From Polaribacter tangerinus (GTDB lineage Bacteria > Bacteroidota > Bacteroidia > Flavobacteriales > Flavobacteriaceae): a stretch of 64,000 bases of DNA. This document shows positions 26,901 through 35,658 of the stretch, in pieces. Below the pieces are notes generated by a model, which saw nothing but the letters and a program-made list of their open reading frames with translations, did not search any database and was not told where the DNA came from. Where the stretch lies: NCBI RefSeq assembly GCF_038024095.1, contig NZ_CP150668.1:1178001-1242000 (forward strand), in the 5' to 3' direction. The position numbers and the translations under genes were made by a program. Each line of letters begins with the position of its first letter. Positions within the stretch are counted from its first letter, which is position 1.

Positions 26901-26987
26901 TACAAACTCATTTTTACTTAACGTTTCAACAACAGAACTTCCTTTAAGTTCTTCAACACTTTTCCAGTATTTTTTGTTTGAAGCCAT
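23931..26987 (-). CDS. actB: Alternative Complex III subunit ActB (Tat-type Fe-S / molybdopterin-like protein)
   Basis: 1018 residues. A variant Tat-like signal lies inside the N-terminus (STSRRDFLKYVGFTTAAAS, Arg pair at 51-52) ending at LAAC with Cys 70, a possible lipidation site. Then comes a large molybdopterin-oxidoreductase-like domain, and a C-terminal ferredoxin-like domain with four clusters of cysteines: SCTGCGACVVACHAENN, QHCNHAPCETVCPVAA, NRCVGTRYCANNCPYRVRR, and KCSMCIQMTQ with the later TACSSACTTGS. In ACIII this fusion combines the catalytic-like subunit and the Fe-S subunit of the CISM family; the molybdopterin site is usually empty. It is downstream of actA by 71 bases. Confidence 0.95.
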   Translation of the reverse strand: MASNKKYWKSVEELKGSSVVETLSKNEFVENIATDDFLGDKETLETSSTSRRDFLKYVGFTTAAASLAACEGPVVKSIPYVVKPDDIIAGVADWYATSISDGFDFANVLVKTREGRPIQIMPNKEANGTTSARVQASVLSLYDEKLRLKEPTKNGETIEWSVADAEIGAKLNALKDANKPVVLVTGTLASPSTEEIIGSFIKAYPNITHVVYDAVSESAAADAFEKVYGKRALPNYQLENAKTIVSFGADFLGDFHGGFEKAYVSGRKPETGAMSYHIQVESNMSLTGANADKRVVAKPSDVVFALTNLYNAITNKNVASKATPIDADIKKIAQVLKKSGSKGVVMTGVNDVNAQLISLAINKALNSEILDTKNTLNIRQGNFAAVQQLVSDMKAGKIGGVLTHNIDPIYSLPNGNDFSEGLKKVDLKVAFSVENNETVNAMQFALPTSHFLESWGDTHFKEGSFGLIQPTIQPLFNTRQLQDNLLKWSGSSVSYYDFLKEFWSKNILDGSSWNKALHNGFYSSNNTSVNTSANDIAVDEVAAALKKSTKASSLELNLYTKTGLGDGKQANNPWLQEFPDPITRASWDNYLTMSMADAKELGFSNPVKDNGAINGDYAKVTVNGTSVTVPVMIQPGQAKGSLGLSLGYGRTFGFKEEMKVGVNAYPFYKDGNNIQYNVSIEKVSGTHKFACTQVQKTIAGRHDILKVASLKEYKTVDPKDHKNGWNKPAYVSYDHQEVEANTIDLWDEHNREIGHHFNLSIDLTSCTGCGACVVACHAENNVPVVGKNEVRVGRDMHWLRIDRYYSSEVETREDAKAQGLSRGNTYRGLEQEAENPEVTFQPMMCQHCNHAPCETVCPVAATSHGRQGQNQMAYNRCVGTRYCANNCPYRVRRFNWFNYSNNKEFDFNMNNEYGKMVLNPDVTVRSRGVMEKCSMCIQMTQATILKAKKEGRKVAVDEFETACSSACTTGSLVFGDVNNKEDKVAALAEDKRAYNVLDYLQTKPNVVYQVKVRNTNEA

Positions 26988-27058
26988 TTATCTATAGTTA
27001 TTAGTTTTTGATTCTCTACAAAGAATATCTTTCTCAAGAATCTATCTTTCTTCTTTGA

Positions 27059-28363
27059 TTAATAATGACACTTACCACACTCTAAACCACCTAACTGAGA
27101 AATAGTAACTTTTTCTACTCCATACTTCTTAGCTAGTTGATCATGAATTTTATCGTAGTAATCATTTGACTTTAAGTCTACATTTGTCTCTCTATGACAA
27201 TCGATACACCATCCCATGGTTAATGGAGAGTATTGATACATCTCATCCATTTCTTCTACCGGACCATGACATTTCTGACATTTAACACCCGCAACTGTTA
27301 CGTGTTGCGCATGGTTGTAGTATGCAAAATCTGGTAAATTATGAATTCGAATCCACTCCACTGGTTTTTCTTCACCTGAATACACTAAGTTTTCAGGATC
27401 CCAACCTGCAGCATCGTAAATTTTCTGAATTTCTTTATCTAACTGCTCTTTTCCGTATGTCATACCATTCCATTGGATTTCTGTTTCTTCAGAAACTTCA
27501 GATATAGACATATGACAGTTCATACAAACATTTACAGATGGTATACCAGAATGTTTACTGTGTTTTGCTGAAGAGTGACAATACTGACAGTCTATTTTAT
27601 TTTCTCCAGAGTGAACTTTATGTGAAAAAGCGATCGGCTGTATTGGTTGATACTTTTGATCTACTCCTACCTTAAACAAGGTTCCAAAAACAACATAAGC
27701 ACCAATTAAAAGTAATAGTATAGTTGTTAAAGCCTTAAGAAAGGTATTGTTTTTAACACCGATCCACAACTCTTGTAAATCTCTTTTTAAATTAGACTCT
27801 ACACCTTTTTTTGCACCGCCTTTTAATTCTGCTACTTGCTTTAACAAACTTGCTATCATTAAAAAAGCAACCACAATTGCAGCAGCCAATAAGTACACCA
27901 ACCATTCTGGAGCTCCTTGAGGCGCGTAGGTTCTTTCTCCAGCAACCGCATTTGCTGGCGCAGCAGCAACCTTTTTTATTTCACCAACGGTGGTGTAATA
28001 TAAAATATCATCTATATTTTTGTCAGTTAATTGAGGAAAAGCATTCATTGCTGTAGCACTGTACTGCGCAGCCTCTGCGGCTTCTGCATTTACTTTTTGA
28101 AACTCAGCATTGTTCTTAATCCAAGCTTTTAACCATGAATTTTCCCTTCTCTCCTCTACACCACCTAAAGCTGGCCCAACTAACTTCTTATCTAATTTAT
28201 GACAAGAAGCACAAAGAGATTTATATAATTTTCTTCCTTCTTTGTGACGTGCCTCATCAATCTCTTGAGAGAAAGAGGATACACTGAAAGCAAAAAATAA
28301 AAATAATGTAAAACTTCTTAAGAATACCGAAGTTAGTCTACTGTGCGATGCTACACTTTTCAT
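27059..28363 (-). CDS. actA: Alternative Complex III subunit ActA, multiheme cytochrome c
   Basis: 434 residues. There are six CxxCH heme sites: CASCH (residues 51-55) in an N-terminal cytochrome c-like domain, then CQYCH, CMNCH, CQKCH, CIDCH and CGKCH in the C-terminal domain, the last three residues from the end. Two transmembrane segments separate the domains (WLVYLLAAAIVVAFLMIASL and LTTILLLLIGAYVVFGTLF). A signal peptide ends near SSFSQ. Classical ActA is described as pentaheme, so the extra N-terminal heme domain is worth noting. First gene of the act-cox operon, with a good promoter element upstream at 28429. Confidence 0.94.
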   Translation of the reverse strand: MKSVASHSRLTSVFLRSFTLFLFFAFSVSSFSQEIDEARHKEGRKLYKSLCASCHKLDKKLVGPALGGVEERRENSWLKAWIKNNAEFQKVNAEAAEAAQYSATAMNAFPQLTDKNIDDILYYTTVGEIKKVAAAPANAVAGERTYAPQGAPEWLVYLLAAAIVVAFLMIASLLKQVAELKGGAKKGVESNLKRDLQELWIGVKNNTFLKALTTILLLLIGAYVVFGTLFKVGVDQKYQPIQPIAFSHKVHSGENKIDCQYCHSSAKHSKHSGIPSVNVCMNCHMSISEVSEETEIQWNGMTYGKEQLDKEIQKIYDAAGWDPENLVYSGEEKPVEWIRIHNLPDFAYYNHAQHVTVAGVKCQKCHGPVEEMDEMYQYSPLTMGWCIDCHRETNVDLKSNDYYDKIHDQLAKKYGVEKVTISQLGGLECGKCHY

Positions 28364-28428
28364 ATTTATAAACTATAATTTTAGTACCGTGTCTAAATTC
28401 GTTCAAATATCATTTTTGAACAGTCATA

Positions 28429-28436
28429 CAAAAGTA
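28429..28436 (-). promoter_or_regulatory. Promoter -7 element for the act-cox operon
   Basis: TACTTTTG on the minus strand is an exact TAnnTTTG match, 65 bases before the actA ATG. The -33 position, 19 bases further up, is TTT rather than TTG. Confidence 0.5.
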
Positions 28437-28536
28437 CTACATATTGCTAAATTCTAAAAAAAGAATAGAAAGTTAAACAACAATTTATAACAGTTCTAAA
28501 TAACCTATTTTGCCAATTTATTACTAAACAAGTTGT

Positions 28537-28544
28537 TATTTTTG
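28537..28544 (+). promoter_or_regulatory. Promoter -7 element for the SPOR-domain gene
   Basis: TATTTTTG matches TAnnTTTG and lies 17 bases before the ATG at 28562. A TTG is present but 24 bases up, longer than usual. Confidence 0.4.
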
Positions 28545-28561
28545 TGGAAACTATTTTAAGA

Positions 28562-28930
28562 ATGAAAAACACCTTAATTTTAACACTTTTTACACTTACT
28601 TTACTTGGTTCGTTTCAATCAATGAATGCCCAAAATGACACAGCCAGCGTAAAAAGTATAAAAAAACTAATAGCGAAGAAAAGAAGCTATAACAAGTTAA
28701 ATGGATATGGATATACTGTTCAAATTTATAATGGTACGGAAACTGTTGCAAAAAACAAACTAGAAAACTTTAAATTACTATACCCAAATATACAATCTAA
28801 ACTTGTTTACGACGATCCAGAATGGAAAGTTCAGGCAGGTAATTACAAAACAAAACTAGATGCAGACAGGGCCATTTTAATATTTAAAAAAGAATTTTCA
28901 AATATTATTGTTGTACCTCTAAAAAACTAA
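28562..28930 (+). CDS. Secreted SPOR-domain protein
   Basis: 122 residues from ATG 28562; an in-frame start 18 bases earlier would overlap the promoter element. A signal peptide (LILTLFTLTLLGSFQSMNAQ) precedes a short linker and a SPOR domain: GYGYTVQIYNG, KNKLENFKLLYPN, WKVQAGNYKTKLDADRAI, and FSNIIVVPLKN. SPOR domains bind denuded glycan strands of septal peptidoglycan, so it is probably periplasmic and may act in division or wall remodelling. It stands alone between the divergent act operon and a terminator shared with infB. Confidence 0.85.
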   Translation: MKNTLILTLFTLTLLGSFQSMNAQNDTASVKSIKKLIAKKRSYNKLNGYGYTVQIYNGTETVAKNKLENFKLLYPNIQSKLVYDDPEWKVQAGNYKTKLDADRAILIFKKEFSNIIVVPLKN

Positions 28931-28950
28931 ACAAATAGTTTATTCAAATG

Positions 28951-28986
28951 AAAAGCCGAAATTATTTCTAATTTCGGCTTTTTTTT
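28951..28986. terminator. Bidirectional terminator between the SPOR gene and infB
   Basis: AAAAGCCGAAATTA pairs with TAATTTCGGCTTTT around TTTC, with T run on the plus strand and the matching A run that serves the minus strand. Confidence 0.92.
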
Positions 28987-29002
28987 ATCAACTTAAAATA
29001 GC

Positions 29003-31849
29003 TTATTTCAATCTCTTTTTTACGGCTACTTCTTTGTATGCTTCTATTATATCTCCTTCAGCAATATCATTGTAATTTTTTATTTGTAAACCACAATCAT
29101 ATCCTTTTGCAACTTCTTTTACATCGTCTTTAAAACGTTTTAACGAAGTTAACAATCCATCATGAACCACAATTCCATCCCTAATTATTCTAACTTGAGA
29201 ATCTCTAAATATTTTACCAGACATTACCATACATCCGGCAATATTACCAACTTTAGAAATTTTATAGACTTCTCTAATTTCTACGTTACCCGTAATTTCT
29301 TCCTTCATCTCTGGAGATAATAAACCTTCCATTGCATCTTTAAGATCGTTAATAGCGTCATAAATAATAGAATATGTTCTAATATCTACTTCTTCTCTAT
29401 CTGCAACCATTCTGGCATTTCCTTGAGGTCTTACATTAAATCCAACAATAATTGCATCTGAAGCAGTGGCTAATAAAACATCACTCTCTGTAATGGCACC
29501 AACTCCTTTATGTAAAATATTTACTTGAATTTCTTCTGTTGATAATTTTTGGAACGAATCTGTCAAGGCTTCTACAGAACCATCTACATCTCCTTTTAGA
29601 ATGATATTAAGCTCTTTAAAGTCTCCTAACGCAATTCTTCTTCCAATTTCATCTAAAGTTAAGGTTTTTTGAGTTCTAACAGATTGTTCTCTTTGTAGTT
29701 GAGATCGTTTAGAGGCTATTTGTTTTGCCTCTCTTTCATCATCAAAAACATTAAATTTATCTCCTGCCTGAGGTGCGCCATCTAAACCTAAAATGGATAC
29801 TGGTGTAGAAGGACCTGCTTCTTTAAGATTATTTCCTTTATCATCGAACATTGCTCTTACTTTACCGCTATGTTTTCCGGCCAATAAATAATCTCCAATT
29901 TTTAATGTTCCTGCTTGTACTAAAATGGTAGAAACATAACCTCTTCCTTTATCTAATAAAGCTTCTACAACTGCTCCTACTGCATTTTTATTCGGATTTG
30001 ATTTCAGTTCTAAAATCTCAGCTTCTAACAATACTTTTTCCAATAACTCTGGAATCCCTTCTCCTGTTTTGGCAGAAATATCTTGAGACTGAATAGTACC
30101 TCCCCATTCTTCAATTAGTAAATTCATTGAAGATAATTGGGTTTTTACATTATCTGGATTGGCATTTGGCTTGTCAATTTTATTAATGGCAAAAATAATT
30201 GGTACTCCTGCTGCTTGTGCGTGAGATATAGCTTCTTTAGTTTGCGGCATAACATCATCATCTGCAGCAACTACAATAATTACTAAATCTGTAACTTGGG
30301 CACCACGAGCTCTCATGGCAGTAAATGCTTCGTGACCTGGAGTATCTAAGAATGCTATTTTTTGATCTCCTACATTTACAGCATAAGCTCCGATGTGCTG
30401 GGTAATTCCACCACTTTCTCCTTCTATAACATTTGCTTTTCTTATATAATCCAGTAATGAAGTTTTACCATGATCTACATGTCCCATTACTGTAATAATT
30501 GGTGCACGTGTTATTAAGTCTTCTGGCTTATCTACAACTTCTTCAATAGATTCTTCTACTTCTGCACCAATAAACTCTACTTGATAATTAAATTCTTCTG
30601 CAACTATTACTAATGTTTCAGCATCTAAACGCTGGTTCATTGTAACCATCATTCCTAACATCATACATGAAGAAATAATATCTGTTACTGGAACATCCAT
30701 CATTGTAGCTACCTCACTTACTGTAACAAATTCTGTTACTTTTAGAATTTTGTTATCTAATGCTTGTGCTTCTTGTTCTGCCTCAGATTGCTCTCTTCTG
30801 GCATCTCTCTTGTTTCTTCTATACTTAGCTCCTTTACCTTTCGATGATTTTCCTTGAAGTTTTTCTAAGGTTTCTCTTACTTGCTTCTGAATATCAGCTT
30901 CTGTAGGTTCCTCTTTCTTTACTGTAGACGGTCTTTGACCTCCTCTAGATTTAAAACCTCCTCTGTTTCCTGGACCTCTACTTCCTTGTCCTCTTCCACC
31001 ACCTGGTATTGGTCTTCCTACACCAACAGAATTACTAGTAGGTTTAGAAATACGCTTACGTTTCTTCTTCGGATCTGAAGCTGCATCTTTTTTAACCTCT
31101 GGTTTTTTCTTTTTTGGCTTTTCAAATTGTTTTAAATCAATTTTCTTACCTGTAAAGTTCGGACCGTCTAGTTTTTTATATTGTGTTTTGATTGCTTCTG
31201 CATTTTCTGCAGTTACTTCTTCCGTTGATTTTTCTTGTACTGGAGTTTCTTTTTTTACCTCTACTTTCTTAGCTGTTTTAGAAGCTTCTTTTTCTACCTG
31301 AGAAACAGACTTGCTAACTGGAGGCACAACTTCTTTTACAGTGTTTTCTTCAGTTTTATTTTCCGTAGTGTCTTTTACCACTGCATCTGTAGTTGGCTTT
31401 TCTACTTTTGGCTCTTTAACAACTTCCTCTTCTTTTTTTTCTGAAGCAACTTCCTGAACAGCATCTTCCTTTTTTGAAGTAGGCTTTCCGGCATTATCAA
31501 TATCAATCTTTCCTACAGTTTTAAAAGATAATTTCTCTGCTTTAGCTTTAAGAACTTCTTCTTTTTTGGCATCTTCTGCTCTTTTCTGTTCTTGTTTTGC
31601 TTCTAGTTCTGCTCGAATAGCTTCTTTTTCTTTTCGCTTTTCTTCTCCAACTTCCTTAGATGCTGCTTTTTTGCTTGCATCTGTTTGGAAACCATCTAGC
31701 AGTACTTGATAGACTTCACCAGATATTTTAGTGGTTGGTCTCGATTCTATTTCGTGACCTTTATCCGCTAAATATTCTACCGCTCTATCTAGAGAGATGT
31801 TTAATTCTCTTAAAACCTTGTTAAGTCTCGTTGTTTTGCCTTCAGACAT
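29003..31849 (-). CDS. infB: Translation initiation factor IF-2
   Basis: 948 residues. A long, charged, low-complexity N-terminal half (Lys/Glu/Thr repeats, then a Gly/Arg-rich stretch [20 protein letters not shown]) precedes the GTPase. G motifs are [12 protein letters not shown] (about residue 456), [15 protein letters not shown] and [10 protein letters not shown]. Domains II to IV follow and end in [14 protein letters not shown]-2 places initiator tRNA on the 30S subunit and promotes subunit joining. Last gene of rimP-nusA-infB, 79 bases after nusA. Confidence 0.97.
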   Translation of the reverse strand: MSEGKTTRLNKVLRELNISLDRAVEYLADKGHEIESRPTTKISGEVYQVLLDGFQTDASKKAASKEVGEEKRKEKEAIRAELEAKQEQKRAEDAKKEEVLKAKAEKLSFKTVGKIDIDNAGKPTSKKEDAVQEVASEKKEEEVVKEPKVEKPTTDAVVKDTTENKTEENTVKEVVPPVSKSVSQVEKEASKTAKKVEVKKETPVQEKSTEEVTAENAEAIKTQYKKLDGPNFTGKKIDLKQFEKPKKKKPEVKKDAASDPKKKRKRISKPTSNSVGVGRPIPGGGRGQGSRGPGNRGGFKSRGGQRPSTVKKEEPTEADIQKQVRETLEKLQGKSSKGKGAKYRRNKRDARREQSEAEQEAQALDNKILKVTEFVTVSEVATMMDVPVTDIISSCMMLGMMVTMNQRLDAETLVIVAEEFNYQVEFIGAEVEESIEEVVDKPEDLITRAPIITVMGHVDHGKTSLLDYIRKANVIEGESGGITQHIGAYAVNVGDQKIAFLDTPGHEAFTAMRARGAQVTDLVIIVVAADDDVMPQTKEAISHAQAAGVPIIFAINKIDKPNANPDNVKTQLSSMNLLIEEWGGTIQSQDISAKTGEGIPELLEKVLLEAEILELKSNPNKNAVGAVVEALLDKGRGYVSTILVQAGTLKIGDYLLAGKHSGKVRAMFDDKGNNLKEAGPSTPVSILGLDGAPQAGDKFNVFDDEREAKQIASKRSQLQREQSVRTQKTLTLDEIGRRIALGDFKELNIILKGDVDGSVEALTDSFQKLSTEEIQVNILHKGVGAITESDVLLATASDAIIVGFNVRPQGNARMVADREEVDIRTYSIIYDAINDLKDAMEGLLSPEMKEEITGNVEIREVYKISKVGNIAGCMVMSGKIFRDSQVRIIRDGIVVHDGLLTSLKRFKDDVKEVAKGYDCGLQIKNYNDIAEGDIIEAYKEVAVKKRLK

Positions 31850-31928
31850 ATATTATTTTTTAGCCTTTAATTTTGTAAAAATATACATTTTTACGGTTAC
31901 TCTTTCATTACAAACTATTTTCAATAGC

Positions 31929-33185
31929 CTATTCTTCGAATTCTTCTTTCAATATTCTATGAACATCTAAAATAGTTTCTTCTTCTAAATCGGTTCTTTT
32001 TACCAATTCTTCTACACTGCTTTCTAAGACACTTCTAGCGGTATCTAAACCAATGTTTTTAAATTCTTTTATTATCCAAGCTTCTATCTCGTCACTAAAT
32101 TCTGTTAACTCTACGTCTTCTTCCTCTAAACCTTCTCTTTTAACATCTATTTCGTAACCGGTTAACTCACTTGCCAAACGGATATTTACACCACCTCTAC
32201 CAATAGCTTTAGAAACTTCTTCTGGTCTTAAAAGAACATTTACACGTCCTTTTTTACCATTTTTCTCCTCTTCATACATTTCAATTTCCATTGAAGTTAC
32301 TTTGGCAGGACTTAATGCTCTAGCTATAAATAGTTGCTCGTTTTTTGTGTAATTAATTACATCTATATTTTCGTTTCCTAACTCACGTACAATTCCGTGA
32401 ATTCTAGATCCTTTTACACCAACACAAGCTCCTACAGGATCAATTCTATCATCATAAGAATCTACAGCTACTTTTGCTTTTTCTCCCGGAATTCTGGCAA
32501 CTCCTTCTACAGTGATTAAACCATCGAATACTTCAGGAATTTCTTGCTCAAATAACTTATTTAAAAATGCAGGTGCTGTTCTAGAAAGAATAATAGCAGG
32601 CTTGTTTCCTCTTAACTCTACTGTTTTAATTACTCCTCTTACATTGTCTCCTTTTCTAAAAAAGTCTGATTTTATTTGTTCACTTTTTGGCAGTACAATT
32701 TCATTACCTTCATCATCTAATAAAATTATAGCATTATGTCGAATATGGTGAACCTCTGCACTATACAACTCGCCTTCTAATTCTTTAAATTGCTTAAATA
32801 TATTTGTGCTATCGTGCTCATATATTTTAGAAATTAGATTTTGACGCAGTGCTAAAATTGCTCTTCTTCCTAAATCAATTAACTTCACCTCTTCAGATAC
32901 ATCTTCTCCAATTTCAAAATCTGGCTCAATTAACCTTGCTTCAGAAAGTTCAATCTCTTCATTATCATCTTCAGAAAACCCATCTGCTACTACCACTCTA
33001 TTTCTCCAAATTTCTAAATCTCCTTTATCCGGATTTATAATAATATCAAAATTATCATCTGAACCAAACTTACGCTTCAATGCAGCTCTAAAAACCTCTT
33101 CTAAAATAGACATTAATGTTACTCTGTCTATACTTTTATTATCTTTAAATTCTGAAAACGAATCAATTAATGCTATATTTTCCAT
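31929..33185 (-). CDS. nusA: Transcription termination/antitermination factor NusA
   Basis: 418 residues. It has the N-terminal RNA-polymerase-binding domain (ALIDSFSEFKDNKSIDRVTL), an S1 domain, and KH domains (ACVGVKGSRIHGIVRELGNE and RPEEVSKAIGRGGVNIRLAS). The C-terminus is Asp/Glu-rich and ends VHRILKEEFEE; the acidic C-terminal repeats of E. coli NusA are mostly absent. NusA modulates pausing and intrinsic termination. A terminator-like hairpin lies in the leader of its own operon (33681-33712), offering a route for autoregulation. It lies 11 bases after rimP. Confidence 0.96.
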   Translation of the reverse strand: MENIALIDSFSEFKDNKSIDRVTLMSILEEVFRAALKRKFGSDDNFDIIINPDKGDLEIWRNRVVVADGFSEDDNEEIELSEARLIEPDFEIGEDVSEEVKLIDLGRRAILALRQNLISKIYEHDSTNIFKQFKELEGELYSAEVHHIRHNAIILLDDEGNEIVLPKSEQIKSDFFRKGDNVRGVIKTVELRGNKPAIILSRTAPAFLNKLFEQEIPEVFDGLITVEGVARIPGEKAKVAVDSYDDRIDPVGACVGVKGSRIHGIVRELGNENIDVINYTKNEQLFIARALSPAKVTSMEIEMYEEEKNGKKGRVNVLLRPEEVSKAIGRGGVNIRLASELTGYEIDVKREGLEEEDVELTEFSDEIEAWIIKEFKNIGLDTARSVLESSVEELVKRTDLEEETILDVHRILKEEFEE

Positions 33186-33196
33186 TACATTTTTGC

Positions 33197-33658
33197 TTAA
33201 AATACAATTTTAACTTTTGCTTCTTTAATATTATTATATGCTATTGTTGCTGTTTTTTCTACAGTAACTTTTCCTTTTCCAATAGGCTTTGGCTCTCGCG
33301 CTTTCCATTGTAAAATAATTTCATGATCATCTGCAGATGTTAAAGTACCTTCAAACTCATCTTCTGCAGTGGTCACTTTTAGTATTCTATTTAAATTTTT
33401 TCGATATTGACGCTTTACTTTTAATGGATGCGAAATATCTGGGGTGGTAACCTCAAGAGAAAAATCATACGTTTCTCTGTCTATATTACCATTAACATGC
33501 TTACTTATGCGTATACACTCGTTCAACGGAACGCCTTGATCTCCGTCTACAACAACTTGAATTTTCTCATTTGTAGAGACAGAAAAATCTATTAGAAACA
33601 GCGACTCATTCTCTGCTAAAGCTTCTTCTACTAAAGATTTTACCGTTGTGTGATTCAT
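33197..33658 (-). CDS. rimP: Ribosome maturation factor RimP
   Basis: 153 residues, the normal family length and its conserved place before nusA. Family segments: VVVDGDQGVPLNECIRISKH, DFSLEVTTPDISHPLKVKRQ and YRKNLNRILKV, then a C-terminal SH3-like barrel. RimP acts in 30S subunit assembly. First gene of the operon, with promoter at 33736-33765 and a leader hairpin between. Confidence 0.95.
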   Translation of the reverse strand: MNHTTVKSLVEEALAENESLFLIDFSVSTNEKIQVVVDGDQGVPLNECIRISKHVNGNIDRETYDFSLEVTTPDISHPLKVKRQYRKNLNRILKVTTAEDEFEGTLTSADDHEIILQWKAREPKPIGKGKVTVEKTATIAYNNIKEAKVKIVF

Positions 33659-33680
33659 ATAAACTTTTAAAATAAAGTAT

Positions 33681-33712
33681 AAAAAGAGGGGACTTTTAAG
33701 TCCCCTTCTTTC
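33681..33712 (-). promoter_or_regulatory. Terminator-like hairpin in the rimP-nusA-infB leader
   Basis: On the minus strand AAGGGGACTT pairs with AAGTCCCCTCTT (one imperfect position) and is followed by TTTAT. It lies after the likely start point (about 33728) and 22 bases before the rimP ATG, so it is in the operon's own leader and not at the end of the upstream gene, which stops at 33875. Confidence 0.7.
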
Positions 33713-33735
33713 TTCATTTACTATAAATTTCGATG

Positions 33736-33765
33736 CAAATATACAAATTGTTTATGATTTACCAA
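33736..33765 (-). promoter_or_regulatory. Promoter of the rimP-nusA-infB operon
   Basis: Minus strand: TTG (33763-33765), a 19-base spacer, TATATTTG (33736-33743). This is a full match to the Bacteroidetes consensus. Confidence 0.75.
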
Positions 33766-33874
33766 ACCTACTGTAAATCAATATTTTTTCAAAATTATAA
33801 AAACTACCCTTTTTCATCTGTAAAAATGATTTTTAAAAGTGATTTTTCGAGGTAATAAGACTCAAAATAGTTCG

Positions 33875-35467
33875 CTATAAAGTAAAATCTGTACTCATAA
33901 AATTTGATGCTTTCGAAGTTGCCAGTTCTTGTAAAATAGTATAATTATGAGCTGTTTCTTTGGTTGCTACAAGGGTGGTAATAGAAAAAGAACGTAAAGC
34001 CTCAGTTACACTTAAAGTTGCAACTGCAGAATCTTTTCTACCTGTAAACGGAAAAAAGTCAGGACCACGTTGGGCAGCACTATTTATATTTACCCTGCAT
34101 ACTAAATTTACCAAACTATCTACTAAAGGAGCCAATGTGCTTACATCACTACCAAAAATACTTACCTGTTGCCCATAGTTTGATGCAGCCATATCGTTTA
34201 ATGGTTCTTGAGAATCTTTAAATGATAAAATTGGGACTACAGGACCAAATTGCTCTTCCTTAAAAACCCTAGCATCTTTAGAAACAGGATATAATACTGC
34301 AGGAGTAATGTAATTTTCAGAAATAATACCTCCTTTTTTATTGATAATTTTAGCTCCTTTTATTATGGCATCATCTATAAGTTCTTTAATATAAATGGGT
34401 TTATTAGGCTCTGGTAGTGGTGTTAGAGACACATTACTTTCCCAAGGATTTCCAAACCTTAATTTAGCTACTTTTTCAGAAAAAAGCTTGTTAAATTGAT
34501 GGATGATAGATTCATGAACATAAATAACTTTTAAAGCAGTACAACGCTGACCGTTAAAAGACAGTGCTCCAGATACACACTCTTTAACAGCTAACCCGAT
34601 GTCTGCCTCTGGCAAAATAATTGCCGGATTTTTTGCCTCCAAACCAAGCACTAATCGCAACCGATTTTTGTAAGGATGATTTGCCGATATTGCATTTGCC
34701 GATTTACTGTTGCCTATAAACGCCAAAACTGTTACCAAACCCGTTTTCATAATAGGAGTTACTAAGGTTTTTCCGCTCCCATAAATAATATTTACAACTC
34801 CTGCTGGAAAACTTTTCTGAAAAGCTTCTAACAAAGGCGTAAATAACAGAACACCATGTTTTGCTGGTTTAAAAACAACGGTATTTCCCATAATTAATGC
34901 AGGTATTAATAGGGCAAATGTTTCATTTAGCGGAAAATTATATGGTCCTAAGCACAGCACAACTCCCAAAGGACCTCTTTTTATATGGGCGTATATGCCC
35001 TCTTCTTTTTTAAAATTTGATACCTCTTTATTTAATTGTTTACAAGATTCGATGGTGTCGTACACATACGCAATTGTTCTATCGAATTCTTTTTCAGACT
35101 CTTGTAGAGTTTTTCCTACTTCCCACATCAGTAACTTTACAACTTCTGCTCTCTTTATTTTAACCAAAGAAACAAATTTTTCTAGAGCTAAAATTCTATC
35201 TTCTAATGGTATTGTTGGCCACAAACCGCGACCGCTATCATAACTTTTTTCAGCTGATTTTAAAGCTTCTAAACCTTCAAAAGCAGTTAAATTAGGAATA
35301 GTTCCTAACAATGTAGGTTGGTATTTTTTTGTGGATGAGATAGAAGAATACACCGAGCTTACATCTCCTTTCCACTCTTTTAATTGACCGTTCACCAAAT
35401 AAGTGTTCTGATGGATTAAAGAGGTTATCTGGTACTTTTTGGGCACTTCTTTAAAAGTGGTATTCAT
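33875..35467 (-). CDS. Aldehyde dehydrogenase, GapN-like (NADP-dependent glyceraldehyde-3-phosphate type)
   Basis: 530 residues of the ALDH superfamily. The catalytic Cys is in [15 protein letters not shown], the general-base Glu in [10 protein letters not shown], the oxyanion Asn in [12 protein letters not shown], and the coenzyme region is [13 protein letters not shown] with FIGNSKSA. The arrangement [10 protein letters not shown], plus [14 protein letters not shown], resembles non-phosphorylating GAPDH (GapN), which oxidises glyceraldehyde-3-phosphate to 3-phosphoglycerate and makes NADPH. Other ALDH substrates are possible. It stands alone between ilvA and rimP. I saw no good promoter box; an imperfect TTTCAC/GTGAAA inverted repeat near 35534-35557 lies upstream. 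Confidence 0.82.
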   Translation of the reverse strand: MNTTFKEVPKKYQITSLIHQNTYLVNGQLKEWKGDVSSVYSSISSTKKYQPTLLGTIPNLTAFEGLEALKSAEKSYDSGRGLWPTIPLEDRILALEKFVSLVKIKRAEVVKLLMWEVGKTLQESEKEFDRTIAYVYDTIESCKQLNKEVSNFKKEEGIYAHIKRGPLGVVLCLGPYNFPLNETFALLIPALIMGNTVVFKPAKHGVLLFTPLLEAFQKSFPAGVVNIIYGSGKTLVTPIMKTGLVTVLAFIGNSKSANAISANHPYKNRLRLVLGLEAKNPAIILPEADIGLAVKECVSGALSFNGQRCTALKVIYVHESIIHQFNKLFSEKVAKLRFGNPWESNVSLTPLPEPNKPIYIKELIDDAIIKGAKIINKKGGIISENYITPAVLYPVSKDARVFKEEQFGPVVPILSFKDSQEPLNDMAASNYGQQVSIFGSDVSTLAPLVDSLVNLVCRVNINSAAQRGPDFFPFTGRKDSAVATLSVTEALRSFSITTLVATKETAHNYTILQELATSKASNFMSTDFTL

Positions 35468-35658
35468 CTTACTAAATTGTTAGATTTTAATTGGATTTAA
35501 AAGCAATGTAATTTTTGTCAAAATTAATTAAAATTTCACTTACAAGTAAAGGTGAAAATTGTTAAAATAAAGTTGTCTTACTATCAAAAAAAAGAATACA
35601 TAAAAAAGTAAATTTCTTATTGCAACTTCATTTTTAAACCAACTTAACTACTTTAACT

